The notes beneath the pieces were generated by a model, which made no database searches, was not told the DNA's origin, and saw only the letters and a program-made list of their open reading frames with translations. The position numbers and the translations under genes are program-made. A stretch of 64,000 bases of DNA from Prochlorococcus marinus XMU1408. Its GTDB lineage: Bacteria; Cyanobacteriota; Cyanobacteriia; PCC-6307; Cyanobiaceae. Every line of letters begins with the position of its first letter. Within the stretch, counting starts at the first letter, position 1. Below are positions 37,943 through 47,769 of this stretch, one piece after another. The stretch is from the NCBI RefSeq assembly GCF_003208055.1, contig NZ_QJUE01000006.1, forward strand, positions 1 through 64,000, written 5' to 3'.

Positions 37943-39043
37943 TCAACCAATGGAATCTAATTCAATTAATTGTGAGTTACGTACCCATTCACCTTCAAAA
38001 GATTCCACATGTGTTGCACTTATTAAGCATTGATGTTTTTGACCGACAGCATCTAAAAGCAATAATTGTCTTTTGGGGTCCAGCTCCGCCAATACATCAT
38101 CTAAAAGTAAAATTGGAGATTGGCCATACAAAGTTTTAATTAATTCTAATTCTGCTAATTTCAAAGACAAAACAATTGTTCTCTGCTGACCAGCAGAACC
38201 AAAACGTCTAGCATCTACTCCATTTACTAAAAACTGAACATCATCACGATGAGGACCAACTCGACAATTACCCGTCATCTCTTCCTCAGTCCTCATCTCA
38301 AAAAGTTGACGTTCAATACTCTCCCTCCAAATCTTTTCACTTTCTTCGCCTTCAAGTTTACTACCTGGTAAATATGTAATATTCAGTTTTTCTTTACTAT
38401 TACTTAAATGTTGTTGCCAGCATGCAGCAATTGGAAGTAGGCGATTTAAGATACGCCTACGTCTTCGATGAATTCTGGTACTCACTAAAGCCATTTGCAT
38501 ATCAAAAGAATCTAATAAAATATTTTTGTCATTATTCGATTCAATAGTAAAATTACGCCAAAGCTGGCTTCGTTGCCTAAGCAGCCTAGAGAACCTACTA
38601 ATCAAGTCAGAGTAAATTGGCTCAAGTTGTTGAACAATTCTATCTAGCCAATTTCTTCTTAAAGATGGCTCTCCTCTTATTAAGTCAAGATCCAAAGCAC
38701 TAAACCCTACACTTCTCATAGGTCCAATCAAATCAATTTGACGACTTAAAAGTTTGTCATTTTTGTAAGCTTTTCTACCACCTTTTCGATTTAACTCCAA
38801 CGAAAGTTTTTGATCATCATCAATCAATGCAGTTAAGAAAGCCTTGTCTTCGTCCCAAAAAATCAAGTCCTGATTTCGGTTGGATCGATGAGAACGTAAA
38901 CTAGACAATAACTCTACCGATTCAAGAAGATTAGATTTACCAACTCCATTTTGACCAATTACTATCAATCTATTTGCAGTTAACTCAAACTGAAAACGTC
39001 GATAATTACGAAAATTATTAAGTTCTAACTGATGAAGTTGAAT
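37943..39043 (-). CDS. recF: DNA replication/repair protein RecF, apparent ATT start
   Basis: 366 aa when begun at ATT 39043. The conserved N-terminus L-E-L-N-N-F-R-N-Y precedes the Walker [10 protein letters not shown] and lies upstream of the first TTG at 38968. The only start-like codon between it and an in-frame TAA (39050-39052) is ATT. Signature [11 protein letters not shown] is present near the end. RecF loads RecA at gaps. If ATT is not used, translation starts at an internal TTG and loses a conserved beta strand, or the assembly has an error. Confidence 0.85.
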   Translation of the reverse strand: MQLHQLELNNFRNYRRFQFELTANRLIVIGQNGVGKSNLLESVELLSSLRSHRSNRNQDLIFWDEDKAFLTALIDDDQKLSLELNRKGGRKAYKNDKLLSRQIDLIGPMRSVGFSALDLDLIRGEPSLRRNWLDRIVQQLEPIYSDLISRFSRLLRQRSQLWRNFTIESNNDKNILLDSFDMQMALVSTRIHRRRRRILNRLLPIAACWQQHLSNSKEKLNITYLPGSKLEGEESEKIWRESIERQLFEMRTEEEMTGNCRVGPHRDDVQFLVNGVDARRFGSAGQQRTIVLSLKLAELELIKTLYGQSPILLLDDVLAELDPKRQLLLLDAVGQKHQCLISATHVESFEGEWVRNSQLIELDSIG

Positions 39044-39122
39044 GTTTCTTTATGGAATTTGTATGTAAGCTAATTTTAATAAGGTCTCAGTATTTGGCCT
39101 TTTTTTAATCACAACCCTTTTT

Positions 39123-39196
39123 GGGCATGTAGCTCAGTTGGATAGAGCATCAGATTCCGGTTCTGAGAGTCGGGGGTTCGAGTCCCTCCATGCTCG
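39123..39196 (+). tRNA. tRNA-Arg (anticodon CCG)
   Basis: The acceptor stem GGGCATG/CATGCTC has one G-T pair, and the discriminator is G. D-arm GCTCAGTTGGATAGAGC, anticodon loop TTCCGGT, T-arm GGGGGTTCGAGTCCCTC. 74 nt, no encoded CCA. It reads the rare CGG codon. Confidence 0.95.
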
Positions 39197-39212
39197 TGAG
39201 CATTATTTTATT

Positions 39213-39665
39213 TCACAGTCTAAATCCCATTGTTTTAATACCATTTGGATCCAACAAAAATCCATTTGCTTTTAATGCTTTAAGAGAAATCAATGGTGCA
39301 GCAACCGAAATGCTACACCCTGGTAATTCACGTCTAATAATTTCAATTGCCTTGAAAACTACGATAGAAATATATTTTTCTTGCTGATCTCCAGGTTCTG
39401 CCACTAAATCCCACAAATTGGCATTTAAACCTTTATCACTTGTCACACGAACAAAACCTACAAGGTCATCAGAAGTCTTGTGAATAAGAGTTAAATAAAA
39501 ATCACTACTTTTCAAGGCTAATTCTAACTTTCTTGGTTGATGAGTATCTTGATTACATTTGGATAGAAGCCTATTGATTTTACGTACCGAACCAATTTCA
39601 CTTCTAAGAAGAACAAAGCCCTCAGGAATTTGAGGACATTTATTTGCTGAATTTAATCCAAGCAT
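39213..39665 (-). CDS. GNAT-like acetyltransferase family protein
   Basis: 150 aa. L-V-G-F-V-R-V-T-S-D near residue 68 followed by L-W-D-L-V-A-E-P looks like strands beta 4-5 of the GNAT fold. S-L-K-A-L-K-A-N-G-F near the end resembles its alpha 4 region. The acetyl-CoA loop (R/Q-x2-G-x-G/A) is not clear. Substrate unknown. It starts 1 base after the ppc stop and is probably cotranscribed. Confidence 0.5.
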   Translation of the reverse strand: MLGLNSANKCPQIPEGFVLLRSEIGSVRKINRLLSKCNQDTHQPRKLELALKSSDFYLTLIHKTSDDLVGFVRVTSDKGLNANLWDLVAEPGDQQEKYISIVVFKAIEIIRRELPGCSISVAAPLISLKALKANGFLLDPNGIKTMGFRL

Positions 39666-39666
39666 G

Positions 39667-42600
39667 TCATCCTGTATTTCTCATACCTGCAGCAATGCCA
39701 TTAATTGTCAACAATGCTCCACGTAATAATTCACTACGACTATATGTTCGAGAACTCTGAGTAGAGTCCATACTCAAATCTTCACTAATTGGAGGTTGAC
39801 GATTCTGATCTCTTAATCGTTTCAGAAGAGCGACTTGTAAAAATCCTAGTGGAACAATTGTCCTATTGCGTAGATTTACAGACAATTGCAATGCAGGATC
39901 CGCACTTAATAATTTTGGCTTATCAGTAATTTCCAGAATTAATTTCTTAGTCAAACTATACTCACTAGATATAATCTCGAAAATACGAGCAAAAGCATCT
40001 CGATTATCATTGCCACCTAGACTAACCATATAGTGATGTGCAACATCTAAATCTACTTTTGAAAGTGTCATCTCTACTTTAGAAATCAACATCCTGAAAA
40101 ATGGCCATCTTTGATTCAACATTCGAAGCATCTCCAATTGGTCGGGATCTTTATTCAGTTCAGTGGCGAAAGCTGTGCCAACACCGAACCAACTTGGCAA
40201 GAGGAAACGACTCTGAGTCCAACCAAAGACCCATGGGATAGCACGAAGACTTGATAAGTCTTTTGCGCCACTCTTCCTTCGAGCAGGACGACTAGAAATT
40301 TGCAACTTACTTATTTCCTCTATTGGAGTCACTACTTGAAAAAATTGAACTAATTCTGGATTATCATGTACTAGAGCACGATAATGCTCTCTTGAACGAG
40401 CTGCAAGTCTCGTCATCAATTCATTCCAACTTGGCGTAGCATCTAATTTATTAGTAACTAAGCTATTCTGGAGAACAGCTGTAGTTACAGTCTCAAGATT
40501 ATAAAGAGCCAGTTCTGGAAGACTATATTTTGAAGCAAGAACCTCTCCTTGCTCAGTTATTTTTATTCGGCCTTGAAGGGTACCACTTGGTTGAGCCAAA
40601 ATTGCTTGATAAGCAGGTCCTCCTCCCCTTCCTACTGACCCACCTCTACCATGGAAAATACGTAATGCTATTCCTTGTCTACTAGCAAGATCCTGAAGTG
40701 CTATTTGGGCCTTGTGAATTTCCCAATTACTGGAAAGAAAACCAGAATCCTTATTACTATCAGAATATCCAAGCATAAGTTCCTGAAGTGGTTGGATTCT
40801 TTCTCCTACTCGTGGCAATAAGTCACGATAAATATCTGACTGAAGCAGCGACTCCATTACAGAAGGAGCATGTTGTAAATCCTCCACAGTTTCAAATAAT
40901 GGAACAACAAGAAAATCAGCAGCTCCTAAAGTTGGATCAATTAAACCTGACTCTTTTGCTAAAAGAAGAACTTCTAATAAATCCGAAGCTGTATGACTCA
41001 TTGAAATTACATATGAGCGACATATACGAGTACCAAATTCTTTCTGAAGCCTATGAAGCATATGAAAAACTGAGATCGTTTCCTGAGTACTTTTTGACCA
41101 CTCAAAAGCAGGGGGGATCAATGGTCGCCGAGTTTGCAATTCTTTCATTAACCATTCAACTCGACTTTTCTCGTCCATCACCCCATATGAAGTTGATAAA
41201 TCTAAATACTTAGTGAGTTCATCCAAAGCATCACTATGTCTTGTACTCTCTTGCCTTATATCTAAGCTGGCCAAAGAGAAGCCAAAGATATGCACTTGAT
41301 TCAATAAAGTATCTAGAGGTTCACAAGTCAGATCTGTACTAACTAAGCTATTTTTAATAAGTTCTAATTCATTCTTAAATTCATCTACAGACCTATAGTG
41401 GAGAAATTCATCAAAGCTATTATTTGTAGTTGTTAAAGGTTTACCTTCGGGTGAGAATTGCCATCCAGCATCTGCTAACTGTTTATTACGAAGTTGAGTA
41501 AGTCGTAATCGTTCTAATGTATAACTTAGTTTCAAACGGTAAGGTTCTAAACGATATCTAGCAGCCCTTTCCTCATAGATATCAGGAAAACGGACTCTGT
41601 CCATTTCTAATGATTCTAACAAAGGAGCACTTACTTGACTCCATTGCATAGATATACTCAATTGGTCTCTAAGCTCTTGCACGGATGCAATATATCTATC
41701 CAACATTAATTGTCTTTGATAGCAAGCTGTTCTCCATGTGATTTCTGGAGTTACAGATGGGTTCCCATCACGATCGGAACCTACCCAAGAACCAAATGTA
41801 CAAAAAGCTTCATTAGGAATCTCAACATCTGGATAACTAGAGGCTAAAGCTGTAGTGAGTCTCCTTCTTAATTGAGGCATTGCGTCAAACAAAACCTGCT
41901 GAAAATAATGAAGTGCATAATCGACCTCATCAAGAACAGTTGGTTTAAATTGATGAAGCTCATCAGTTCTCCACCAAAGTCTTATCTCCTCCTCTAATTG
42001 CAATCTAAATATCTCCTTCTCAGAGTCAGAGATTAAGTTATTTGATTGCAGTTGTTGTAACAGAGTGGCTACTCTGCGTTGTTTGTGTCTAACAGTGTGT
42101 CTAACTATTTCAGTTGGATGAGCCGTAAAAACAAGGCGAATATCCATTTCCCTCATCAAAGCATCTAGCTGAGCAGGAGGGACATTGAGACAACGTAATC
42201 GCTCAAACAATTGTCTAAAAGTTGCTGGCGCTGTCTGATTAGCTAAAGCTGGAGCAAAAGGATCTATTTTATAAGTGTTTTGATCTTGCTTTCCTTTTTT
42301 CATACTGTCTAAATAACTATCTTCTTCTATTCGTTGCTCAAGAATATTTACCAATTGAAAATAAAGAGAGAAAGCCCTTGCAGCAGAAATAGCCTCAGCT
42401 AAGTCCATTTCCGTAATTAATTTAACTATTGCCTGCGAAGAATTATCTTGATTTGACTTGCTAGGGTCACTTAATTGCTTTAAACGCAATAATCGCTCAG
42501 TTTGCTCATGGGGACATTCACTTTTGAGAACTGTTTTCCAAAGGTCCTCGACTAGTTCAAGCCTTTGCTGCAATAAATATCCAGGGTCTTGATCCTCAAC

Positions 42601-42687
42601 ACACGCTGTCGAGTGATTAGAGATATTTTCGTTAGGAAGATTTTTCAACATAAACCTATTATGAGGCAGTTCTACCGACTTAGTCAC
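39667..42687 (-). CDS. ppc: Phosphoenolpyruvate carboxylase
   Basis: 1006 aa from GTG 42687, or 994 from ATG 42651. It fixes bicarbonate onto PEP to make oxaloacetate. V-F-T-A-H-P-T-E-I near 180, [11 protein letters not shown] near 665 and [14 protein letters not shown] near 700 hold the catalytic histidine, lysine and arginines; the C-terminus R-N-T-G is normal. The GTG shares one base with the gshA stop and is inside a perfect hairpin, so ATG 42651 is a credible alternative start. Confidence 0.97.
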   Translation of the reverse strand: MTKSVELPHNRFMLKNLPNENISNHSTACVEDQDPGYLLQQRLELVEDLWKTVLKSECPHEQTERLLRLKQLSDPSKSNQDNSSQAIVKLITEMDLAEAISAARAFSLYFQLVNILEQRIEEDSYLDSMKKGKQDQNTYKIDPFAPALANQTAPATFRQLFERLRCLNVPPAQLDALMREMDIRLVFTAHPTEIVRHTVRHKQRRVATLLQQLQSNNLISDSEKEIFRLQLEEEIRLWWRTDELHQFKPTVLDEVDYALHYFQQVLFDAMPQLRRRLTTALASSYPDVEIPNEAFCTFGSWVGSDRDGNPSVTPEITWRTACYQRQLMLDRYIASVQELRDQLSISMQWSQVSAPLLESLEMDRVRFPDIYEERAARYRLEPYRLKLSYTLERLRLTQLRNKQLADAGWQFSPEGKPLTTTNNSFDEFLHYRSVDEFKNELELIKNSLVSTDLTCEPLDTLLNQVHIFGFSLASLDIRQESTRHSDALDELTKYLDLSTSYGVMDEKSRVEWLMKELQTRRPLIPPAFEWSKSTQETISVFHMLHRLQKEFGTRICRSYVISMSHTASDLLEVLLLAKESGLIDPTLGAADFLVVPLFETVEDLQHAPSVMESLLQSDIYRDLLPRVGERIQPLQELMLGYSDSNKDSGFLSSNWEIHKAQIALQDLASRQGIALRIFHGRGGSVGRGGGPAYQAILAQPSGTLQGRIKITEQGEVLASKYSLPELALYNLETVTTAVLQNSLVTNKLDATPSWNELMTRLAARSREHYRALVHDNPELVQFFQVVTPIEEISKLQISSRPARRKSGAKDLSSLRAIPWVFGWTQSRFLLPSWFGVGTAFATELNKDPDQLEMLRMLNQRWPFFRMLISKVEMTLSKVDLDVAHHYMVSLGGNDNRDAFARIFEIISSEYSLTKKLILEITDKPKLLSADPALQLSVNLRNRTIVPLGFLQVALLKRLRDQNRQPPISEDLSMDSTQSSRTYSRSELLRGALLTINGIAAGMRNTG

Positions 42688-42696
42688 TAAGTCGGT
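42674..42696 (-). promoter_or_regulatory. Perfect 10-bp hairpin across the gshA stop and ppc GTG
   Basis: On the minus strand ACCGACTTAG-TGA-CTAAGTCGGT pairs completely around three bases. The arms hold the gshA stop and the first ppc codons. It has no T-run. It could block initiation at the GTG unless ribosomes arriving from gshA open it. Confidence 0.6.
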
Positions 42697-43826
42697 GATT
42701 TCATTTGAATGAAATTCGCTTCTTCTCGTTCCATATCATTAATACCTTTATGAAGCAAGGACTGAATTGATGCACCCTTCGAATAAGAATCAAGCCATAT
42801 CATTGATTGATTTCCATTTGTTAAAACAGATTCGATAGGTTTAAGTAATTCAAAGATATCAAGCTCCTTCGCCAAAGGAGTAACATCTAACAGAATTTCC
42901 TTTATCCAATCTATACACTTTATTTGTTTTCCATCTCTCCAATGAGATAAATCTGCATCAAGACTAAATTTAGCTGCATTCAAATCATTTTCATCTGATA
43001 AAAAAGCCAATTCTGTTGACGATTTTGAGCTTGCTTCGATTGGATCATACTTTTTTAAGTTGTTTTTAAGATTAATAATTCTCAGTTCCAATAATGCAGT
43101 AATTGCCAAAAGCAAGTCAACATTGCATACCAAATCACATATCCTCAGTTCTAATCTATTTAAAAGATGAGGCCTCTCTGGCCCATTTGGTCTGACTGAT
43201 GTCCATAAATGTCTTTCATTAAGCATTTTGCCCTGACTTAGTTGCTCTTCAATCCAGGTCACATAATGTGCATGATCCAAAAACATAGGAACATTTGATG
43301 GTGTCTTCGGGAATTGCACCCATCTTTGAGAATGCACCCCTGTTGCCTTCCCTTCCAAGAAAGGAGAACTAGCACTTAATGCAAGAAATAAGGATGCTTC
43401 ACATCTAACCAAACGAAGGGCTGAAAAAAGTAAGGACAAATTTTCAATACCTAAATTGATATGAATACTTGCTGTTACAACCTTTGTTCCATAATTTTTT
43501 TCTATAAATGAGTGATATAAATTTTTTGAATCTGACCTTTCAAAAATTTTTGTATTTCCAAGACTCAATGTACTTCCTGGAAGAATAGTCAATTTTTTTA
43601 AATCAAGCCATTTTCTAAGTTTTTGTCTGGGTAGTAAAAGCGCATGTTTTAAAACTGCATATCTTTTATCTGGAACTGTTATGTACTCAATATTTCTTTG
43701 ATCAGGCTCTTTTACAAAATCTAAAAGATCTTTAGTAACAGATGACGCAACCCCTACATTTGTACCAGCAAATGTACCTGTAAAAAGCTCCACTTCAAAG
43801 CCCTTTAAAAGCATAAGATCGGTCAT
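42687..43826 (-). CDS. gshA: Glutamate-cysteine ligase, cyanobacterial type
   Basis: 379 aa. First step of glutathione synthesis. [13 protein letters not shown] near the N-terminus and A-S-I-H-I-N-L-G in the middle match the cyanobacterial family. It overlaps the trpE stop by 4 bases, so trpE-gshA-ppc look like one operon. Confidence 0.9.
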   Translation of the reverse strand: MTDLMLLKGFEVELFTGTFAGTNVGVASSVTKDLLDFVKEPDQRNIEYITVPDKRYAVLKHALLLPRQKLRKWLDLKKLTILPGSTLSLGNTKIFERSDSKNLYHSFIEKNYGTKVVTASIHINLGIENLSLLFSALRLVRCEASLFLALSASSPFLEGKATGVHSQRWVQFPKTPSNVPMFLDHAHYVTWIEEQLSQGKMLNERHLWTSVRPNGPERPHLLNRLELRICDLVCNVDLLLAITALLELRIINLKNNLKKYDPIEASSKSSTELAFLSDENDLNAAKFSLDADLSHWRDGKQIKCIDWIKEILLDVTPLAKELDIFELLKPIESVLTNGNQSMIWLDSYSKGASIQSLLHKGINDMEREEANFIQMKSPT

Positions 43827-45343
43827 AAGTCAGGACCTACTAAGCAAGCTAAAGCAGTAAACATTCCTCTCGCCTTATTTAAAGTTTCTTGATACTCATT
43901 AGAAGGAATGGAATCCGCAACAACTCCAGCCCCAGCCTGAACTTGTACAGTAAAATCATGTTTATTTTTCTTACGTACAACCATTGTTCTGATAGTAATA
44001 GCTGTATTCAATGCTCCATTTAGATCAATAGACCCATAAACGCCAGAATAAGGGCCTCGTCGTTGTTTTTCTAGTTGATTAATTAATTGCATTGCTCTTA
44101 TCTTTGGAGCACCACTAACAGTCCCAGCAGGGAAAGAAGCAATCAACAAATCCCAAACATCCTTTCCTTTTTCTAGATAGCCTTCCACCTCACTAACTAT
44201 GTGCATTACATGCGAATATTTTTCTATGACCATTAATTCTTTTACAAAAACACTACCTGGAAAGCAAACTCGACCTAAATCATTTCGACCAAGATCTACT
44301 AACATGACATGTTCAGCTCTTTCTTTAGGATCTTTTAAAAGATCTTTCTCTAGCATTGCATCTTCTAACTCATTTTTACCTCTTGGACGAGTGCCTGCTA
44401 TTGGTCTCAAACTAGCTTGAATGCCTTTTTCTGTTTGTTGGGCTTTAACCATCACTTCCGGACTTGAGCCGATCAGTTGCCAATCTCCAAAATCAAAAAA
44501 TGCCATAAATGGTGAAGGATTAACCATCCTCAAGCTTCTATATAATTCAAATGGCTTTTGCGAAACAGTCGACTCCAATTTTTGACTAAGGACTAATTGA
44601 AAAACATCACCTTTTTTAATAAATTCTTTTGCTAATCTAACACTATTTTCAAATTCACTTTTTGTAGTATTGAAAGTCATATCAATTGATCTATTACCTT
44701 TTTCATTCCACTTTAAAGACTTAATAGGCTTTAAAGGCTCTGCCATTAAATCTTGAAGTTCGTTGATTTGTTTACAGGCAGTTTCATAAGCCTTTTCAAC
44801 AGAAATACCCTGACTTAAATTTCCATATGCAACAGCTGTGATTAGACGTTTGACTTGATCAAAAATAAGAATTTTATCCATAAACATCCAAATCCCATCT
44901 GGCAACTCTTGATCAGTTAATTCATAAGTAGGAACTGAAGGCTCAATCCATTGAATTAGTTCATACCCCCACATTCCAAAGAGTTGTCCTAATTGCGGTA
45001 AGCCTGACAAAGAAACAGATTTATAGGGCGCAAGCATTTTTCTTAGAGTTTCAATCGGACTTCCATGGAACTTTTCTTCTTTCCCATCTCTCCATAATCT
45101 TGTCAATTCATTACCCCTAACTATCACCTTCCAAAGAGGATCTGATGCAACTACACTCCACCTCCCTATGTTTTCTCCACCTTCCACTGATTCAAGTAAA
45201 ACCCCTGGTGCGTTATGGTTCCCAACCTTAAGCCAAGTCGATAGGGGTGTTTCTAGATCCGCTGGCCAACTTTTTGCCAGTGGAATATAGTTTGCCCCGC
45301 TGGAGGCTGATAGAAGAAATTGTTTCTTATCTGAACTATGCAT
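43823..45343 (-). CDS. trpE: Anthranilate synthase component I
   Basis: 506 aa from ATG 45343 (M-H-S-S-D-K-K-Q-F); an ATG seven codons upstream is possible. It turns chorismate into anthranilate with TrpG. D-L-G-R-N-D-L-G-R-V, F-P-A-G-T-V-S-G-A-P-K and V-Q-A-G-A-G-V-V-A-D-S at the C-terminus are diagnostic, and E-S-V-E-G-G-E-N near 55 is the tryptophan-feedback region. It follows psaD after a short gap. Confidence 0.93.
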   Translation of the reverse strand: MHSSDKKQFLLSASSGANYIPLAKSWPADLETPLSTWLKVGNHNAPGVLLESVEGGENIGRWSVVASDPLWKVIVRGNELTRLWRDGKEEKFHGSPIETLRKMLAPYKSVSLSGLPQLGQLFGMWGYELIQWIEPSVPTYELTDQELPDGIWMFMDKILIFDQVKRLITAVAYGNLSQGISVEKAYETACKQINELQDLMAEPLKPIKSLKWNEKGNRSIDMTFNTTKSEFENSVRLAKEFIKKGDVFQLVLSQKLESTVSQKPFELYRSLRMVNPSPFMAFFDFGDWQLIGSSPEVMVKAQQTEKGIQASLRPIAGTRPRGKNELEDAMLEKDLLKDPKERAEHVMLVDLGRNDLGRVCFPGSVFVKELMVIEKYSHVMHIVSEVEGYLEKGKDVWDLLIASFPAGTVSGAPKIRAMQLINQLEKQRRGPYSGVYGSIDLNGALNTAITIRTMVVRKKNKHDFTVQVQAGAGVVADSIPSNEYQETLNKARGMFTALACLVGPDL

Positions 45344-45404
45344 GACTGCATAATGGCAGCCCAATATATGGATTTAAAGGGAGCAAAAGTTTAAATTCGA
45401 TTAC

Positions 45405-45830
45405 TTATGCATCGTAAGTATTTTTTCCGCTAAATTTCAAGCTTGCTGGATTAGGATTTTCGCCAATTCGCCTATTGTTATAACCTTCTTTCAGACGACC
45501 TTCATTTGGCTTCTCAGAGAAAACGCCATCTTTCGGGAAAAGTAATTCTCTATCTCCTCCAGGATAAATTCTATATATTTGACAAGTTTCTATTCTTGGC
45601 TTAAATCCTCTCAATTGAGTATTCAAAGCAAAACACTGTTCTTTTCGAGCAAAGTACATAAGATTTTCACCCGCATGCATTACGGCAGCGCCACCAGTTG
45701 GAAGTTCAAAGACCTCAGAAGACTTACTTGTCCAAGTAATTGCATATTTTTCCTCGGTTTCAGCCGAGTTTAATAATCCCCCAGTGCTACCAATATGCTT
45801 CGGAAGTGATCCAGGTAATACTTCGGTCAT
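45405..45830 (-). CDS. psaD: Photosystem I subunit II
   Basis: 141 aa. A stromal-side subunit that docks ferredoxin. Y-A-I-T-W-T-S-K near 30, [16 protein letters not shown] near 51 and P-S-G-G-type [10 protein letters not shown] near 87 are PsaD motifs, with a basic C-terminus. It has its own leader with an inverted repeat, so it is probably transcribed strongly from its own promoter. Confidence 0.97.
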   Translation of the reverse strand: MTEVLPGSLPKHIGSTGGLLNSAETEEKYAITWTSKSSEVFELPTGGAAVMHAGENLMYFARKEQCFALNTQLRGFKPRIETCQIYRIYPGGDRELLFPKDGVFSEKPNEGRLKEGYNNRRIGENPNPASLKFSGKNTYDA

Positions 45831-45890
45831 TTTTTCAATTAAATCTGCTTTTTCTTTATATTTTTAAATTAGCACTTTATTTTGTGCCTT

Positions 45891-45909
45891 TTGACTCATT
45901 TCAAGTCAA
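45891..45909. promoter_or_regulatory. Inverted repeat upstream of psaD
   Basis: TTGACT-catttca-AGTCAA is a perfect 6-bp inverted repeat, 61 bases before the psaD start and 17 bases after the kinase stop. On the psaD strand the TTGACT could be a -35 element or part of an operator. Confidence 0.35.
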
Positions 45910-45926
45910 CTTCACACGCGTCAACA

Positions 45927-47321
45927 TTAATCAACAGAATCAAATTCTTTTAATTCGGAAATAGGAAAAAATATTGTTATTCCACTATCTCTCCTATTAG
46001 TAAGACGACCACCAAGACTTTTTAACAGCCTTTGAGTAGCAGCCTGACTAAGCTGTAAATTTCCCGTTGCTGGATTCCAGCTAAGAACTGGACCAATTTC
46101 CTCATTTGAAACGTTTTCAGGCGCTTCTGAAGTATGGGTTGTAGAAAGCTGCGTTAAGATTTGAAGCTTTAGTCTTTGCCCAGCTGGTCTCAATTTCAAA
46201 GTTAATTCCCCACCAGTTTGTAATCCTCGAGTATTGCGGTCAATAAGACCAGTCAACATCAATTCAAGACCTTCAGAATCACTCAAAACTTTTGGCAAAT
46301 CTGAAGTGATGTCAAGAATAAGTTTTAACCCTTTTCGCTCTAGCTGATTACTCCAAACGGGAGAAAGCATTGTGATCATTTTACCTAAATCAGTTAGAGC
46401 TAAATTAGTTTGTTCTGGCTTGCTTCTCTCCAACTCAACTGCATTAAAAATCAAACCAAATCGATCAATTTGTTCTGTACATTCAATATCTATTTGCTTC
46501 AAACGATTTGCAACAACTTTAGGTAAATCTTGCTTTCTCATAAGAGATCTTATCAAAGTTCTGATTGTCGCCAAAGGAGTTCTAATTTCATGTGTCAAAG
46601 CTTCAAGCAAGGTGATTTCATTACTTTTTGAACTTGATTTATCATCATCATTAATTATGTTGTCTGGCAAAGTCTGGATATTTAAACTTGGTGCAATATC
46701 TGCCAAACGTTGAGATAATAAAGGCCAAAAGACTTTGGATAGATCATCATTTGTTTTTAACTGACCCATCTCTTCAAGAGCGTTTCTAAGATTATTAGCC
46801 TGTTCAATATTTTCTGTATTCAATCTATTATCAAGCAATGTTAAAAGATCACTCAAAGTTTCAGGATCACTGCGCATCAATAATTTGCGCTCATGACATT
46901 CACCTTCTAAAGCAAGTGCAATCTGAATTTCAGGAGTAATAACTATTAGCAAAGGATCATTCCCATCTTCCTCAAGAAGAGTCAATCGCTCATAGTTTGA
47001 GGAATCACTATGAATATCCATCGAAACTGATTGACTGGGAGGCAATATCCCCACAGAAGGATTTGCAAGATTAAACAAATCCTTTGGTGCCCAAACCCAT
47101 CCTTGAAATTTCTTCAATAATTTTGGTTCATAAAGAGCCGGTAATGGAGAAGACAGCCACAAACCTCTAGTCAGATTCATAGGCATCAAAATATCTGACT
47201 GCAGAGTATCCAACGCTGCCCACCACATTCTTCGCACTGCAGATTCACTGCATGAAGTGTTAAGGACGCCTTGAGCCATCCTTTTTTGTAAATCTTGAAT
47301 TGTTACTAGAGACGAGCTCAC
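45927..47321 (-). CDS. Sensor histidine kinase-like protein with degenerate ATP domain
   Basis: 464 aa from GTG 47321, with AGGAGG 5 nt upstream. The H-box A-L-T-H-E-I-R-T-P-L-A-T-I is at 241-253 (His-244), followed by a dimerisation helix. The ATP-binding region (about 310-460) keeps the general layout, but the N-box is L-T-G-L-I-D-R-N-T and no D-x-G-x-G is found, so ATP binding is doubtful. No membrane segment is seen, so it is soluble. The partner is unknown. Confidence 0.75.
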   Translation of the reverse strand: MSSSLVTIQDLQKRMAQGVLNTSCSESAVRRMWWAALDTLQSDILMPMNLTRGLWLSSPLPALYEPKLLKKFQGWVWAPKDLFNLANPSVGILPPSQSVSMDIHSDSSNYERLTLLEEDGNDPLLIVITPEIQIALALEGECHERKLLMRSDPETLSDLLTLLDNRLNTENIEQANNLRNALEEMGQLKTNDDLSKVFWPLLSQRLADIAPSLNIQTLPDNIINDDDKSSSKSNEITLLEALTHEIRTPLATIRTLIRSLMRKQDLPKVVANRLKQIDIECTEQIDRFGLIFNAVELERSKPEQTNLALTDLGKMITMLSPVWSNQLERKGLKLILDITSDLPKVLSDSEGLELMLTGLIDRNTRGLQTGGELTLKLRPAGQRLKLQILTQLSTTHTSEAPENVSNEEIGPVLSWNPATGNLQLSQAATQRLLKSLGGRLTNRRDSGITIFFPISELKEFDSVD

Positions 47322-47560
47322 ACAAACCTCCTGACTTTATACAATCCTTTAAATCCGTTTGATTGAATAGATTTTGAAGGATGAAAAAGCATAGAAAGCA
47401 GAGTTGAATTTTCTGGAAGAATTTTTATCTGACTATTTTGCTTAAATTGAATTGAGATCCTCTCAATCAATCTGTGCAAAGAAGCAAATGAAAGACTTAT
47501 TGAACAAAATAGGATAATGGGACCTAACTGGTCTATATATCCAATAGTTAAAAAGGTAAT
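47318..47560 (-). CDS. Small hydrophobic protein overlapping the kinase gene, non-standard start
   Basis: An open frame of 93 codons (47318-47599) ends with TGA that shares GTGA with the kinase GTG, and it contains the kinase's AGGAGG. The translation has a membrane-like segment (L-G-P-I-I-L-F-C-S-I-S-L-S-F-A) and a basic tail (Y-K-V-R-R-F-V). It has no ATG or GTG. The best start is ATT at 47560 with AGAAGG 4 nt upstream (80 aa). I do not recognise the family. The coordinates are a proposal. Confidence 0.45.
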   Translation of the reverse strand: MTFLTIGYIDQLGPIILFCSISLSFASLHRLIERISIQFKQNSQIKILPENSTLLSMLFHPSKSIQSNGFKGLYKVRRFV

Positions 47561-47769
47561 TAAACCTTCTAAAGCAAATACTTTTACATAACAAGATAAC
47601 TAATTTAGTGAAAATATTGGTTTATTCAGATAGTGAGGATTTCTTTCCTTTACATGAAGGATAAAACTAATCACTCATTCTTCCCGATAATAAATCCAAT
47701 CAAAACTGAAACCTCTATTCCTAATCATTTAAAATTTTTTTTAAGCTACACATCAATTAAAGCTTTTGA

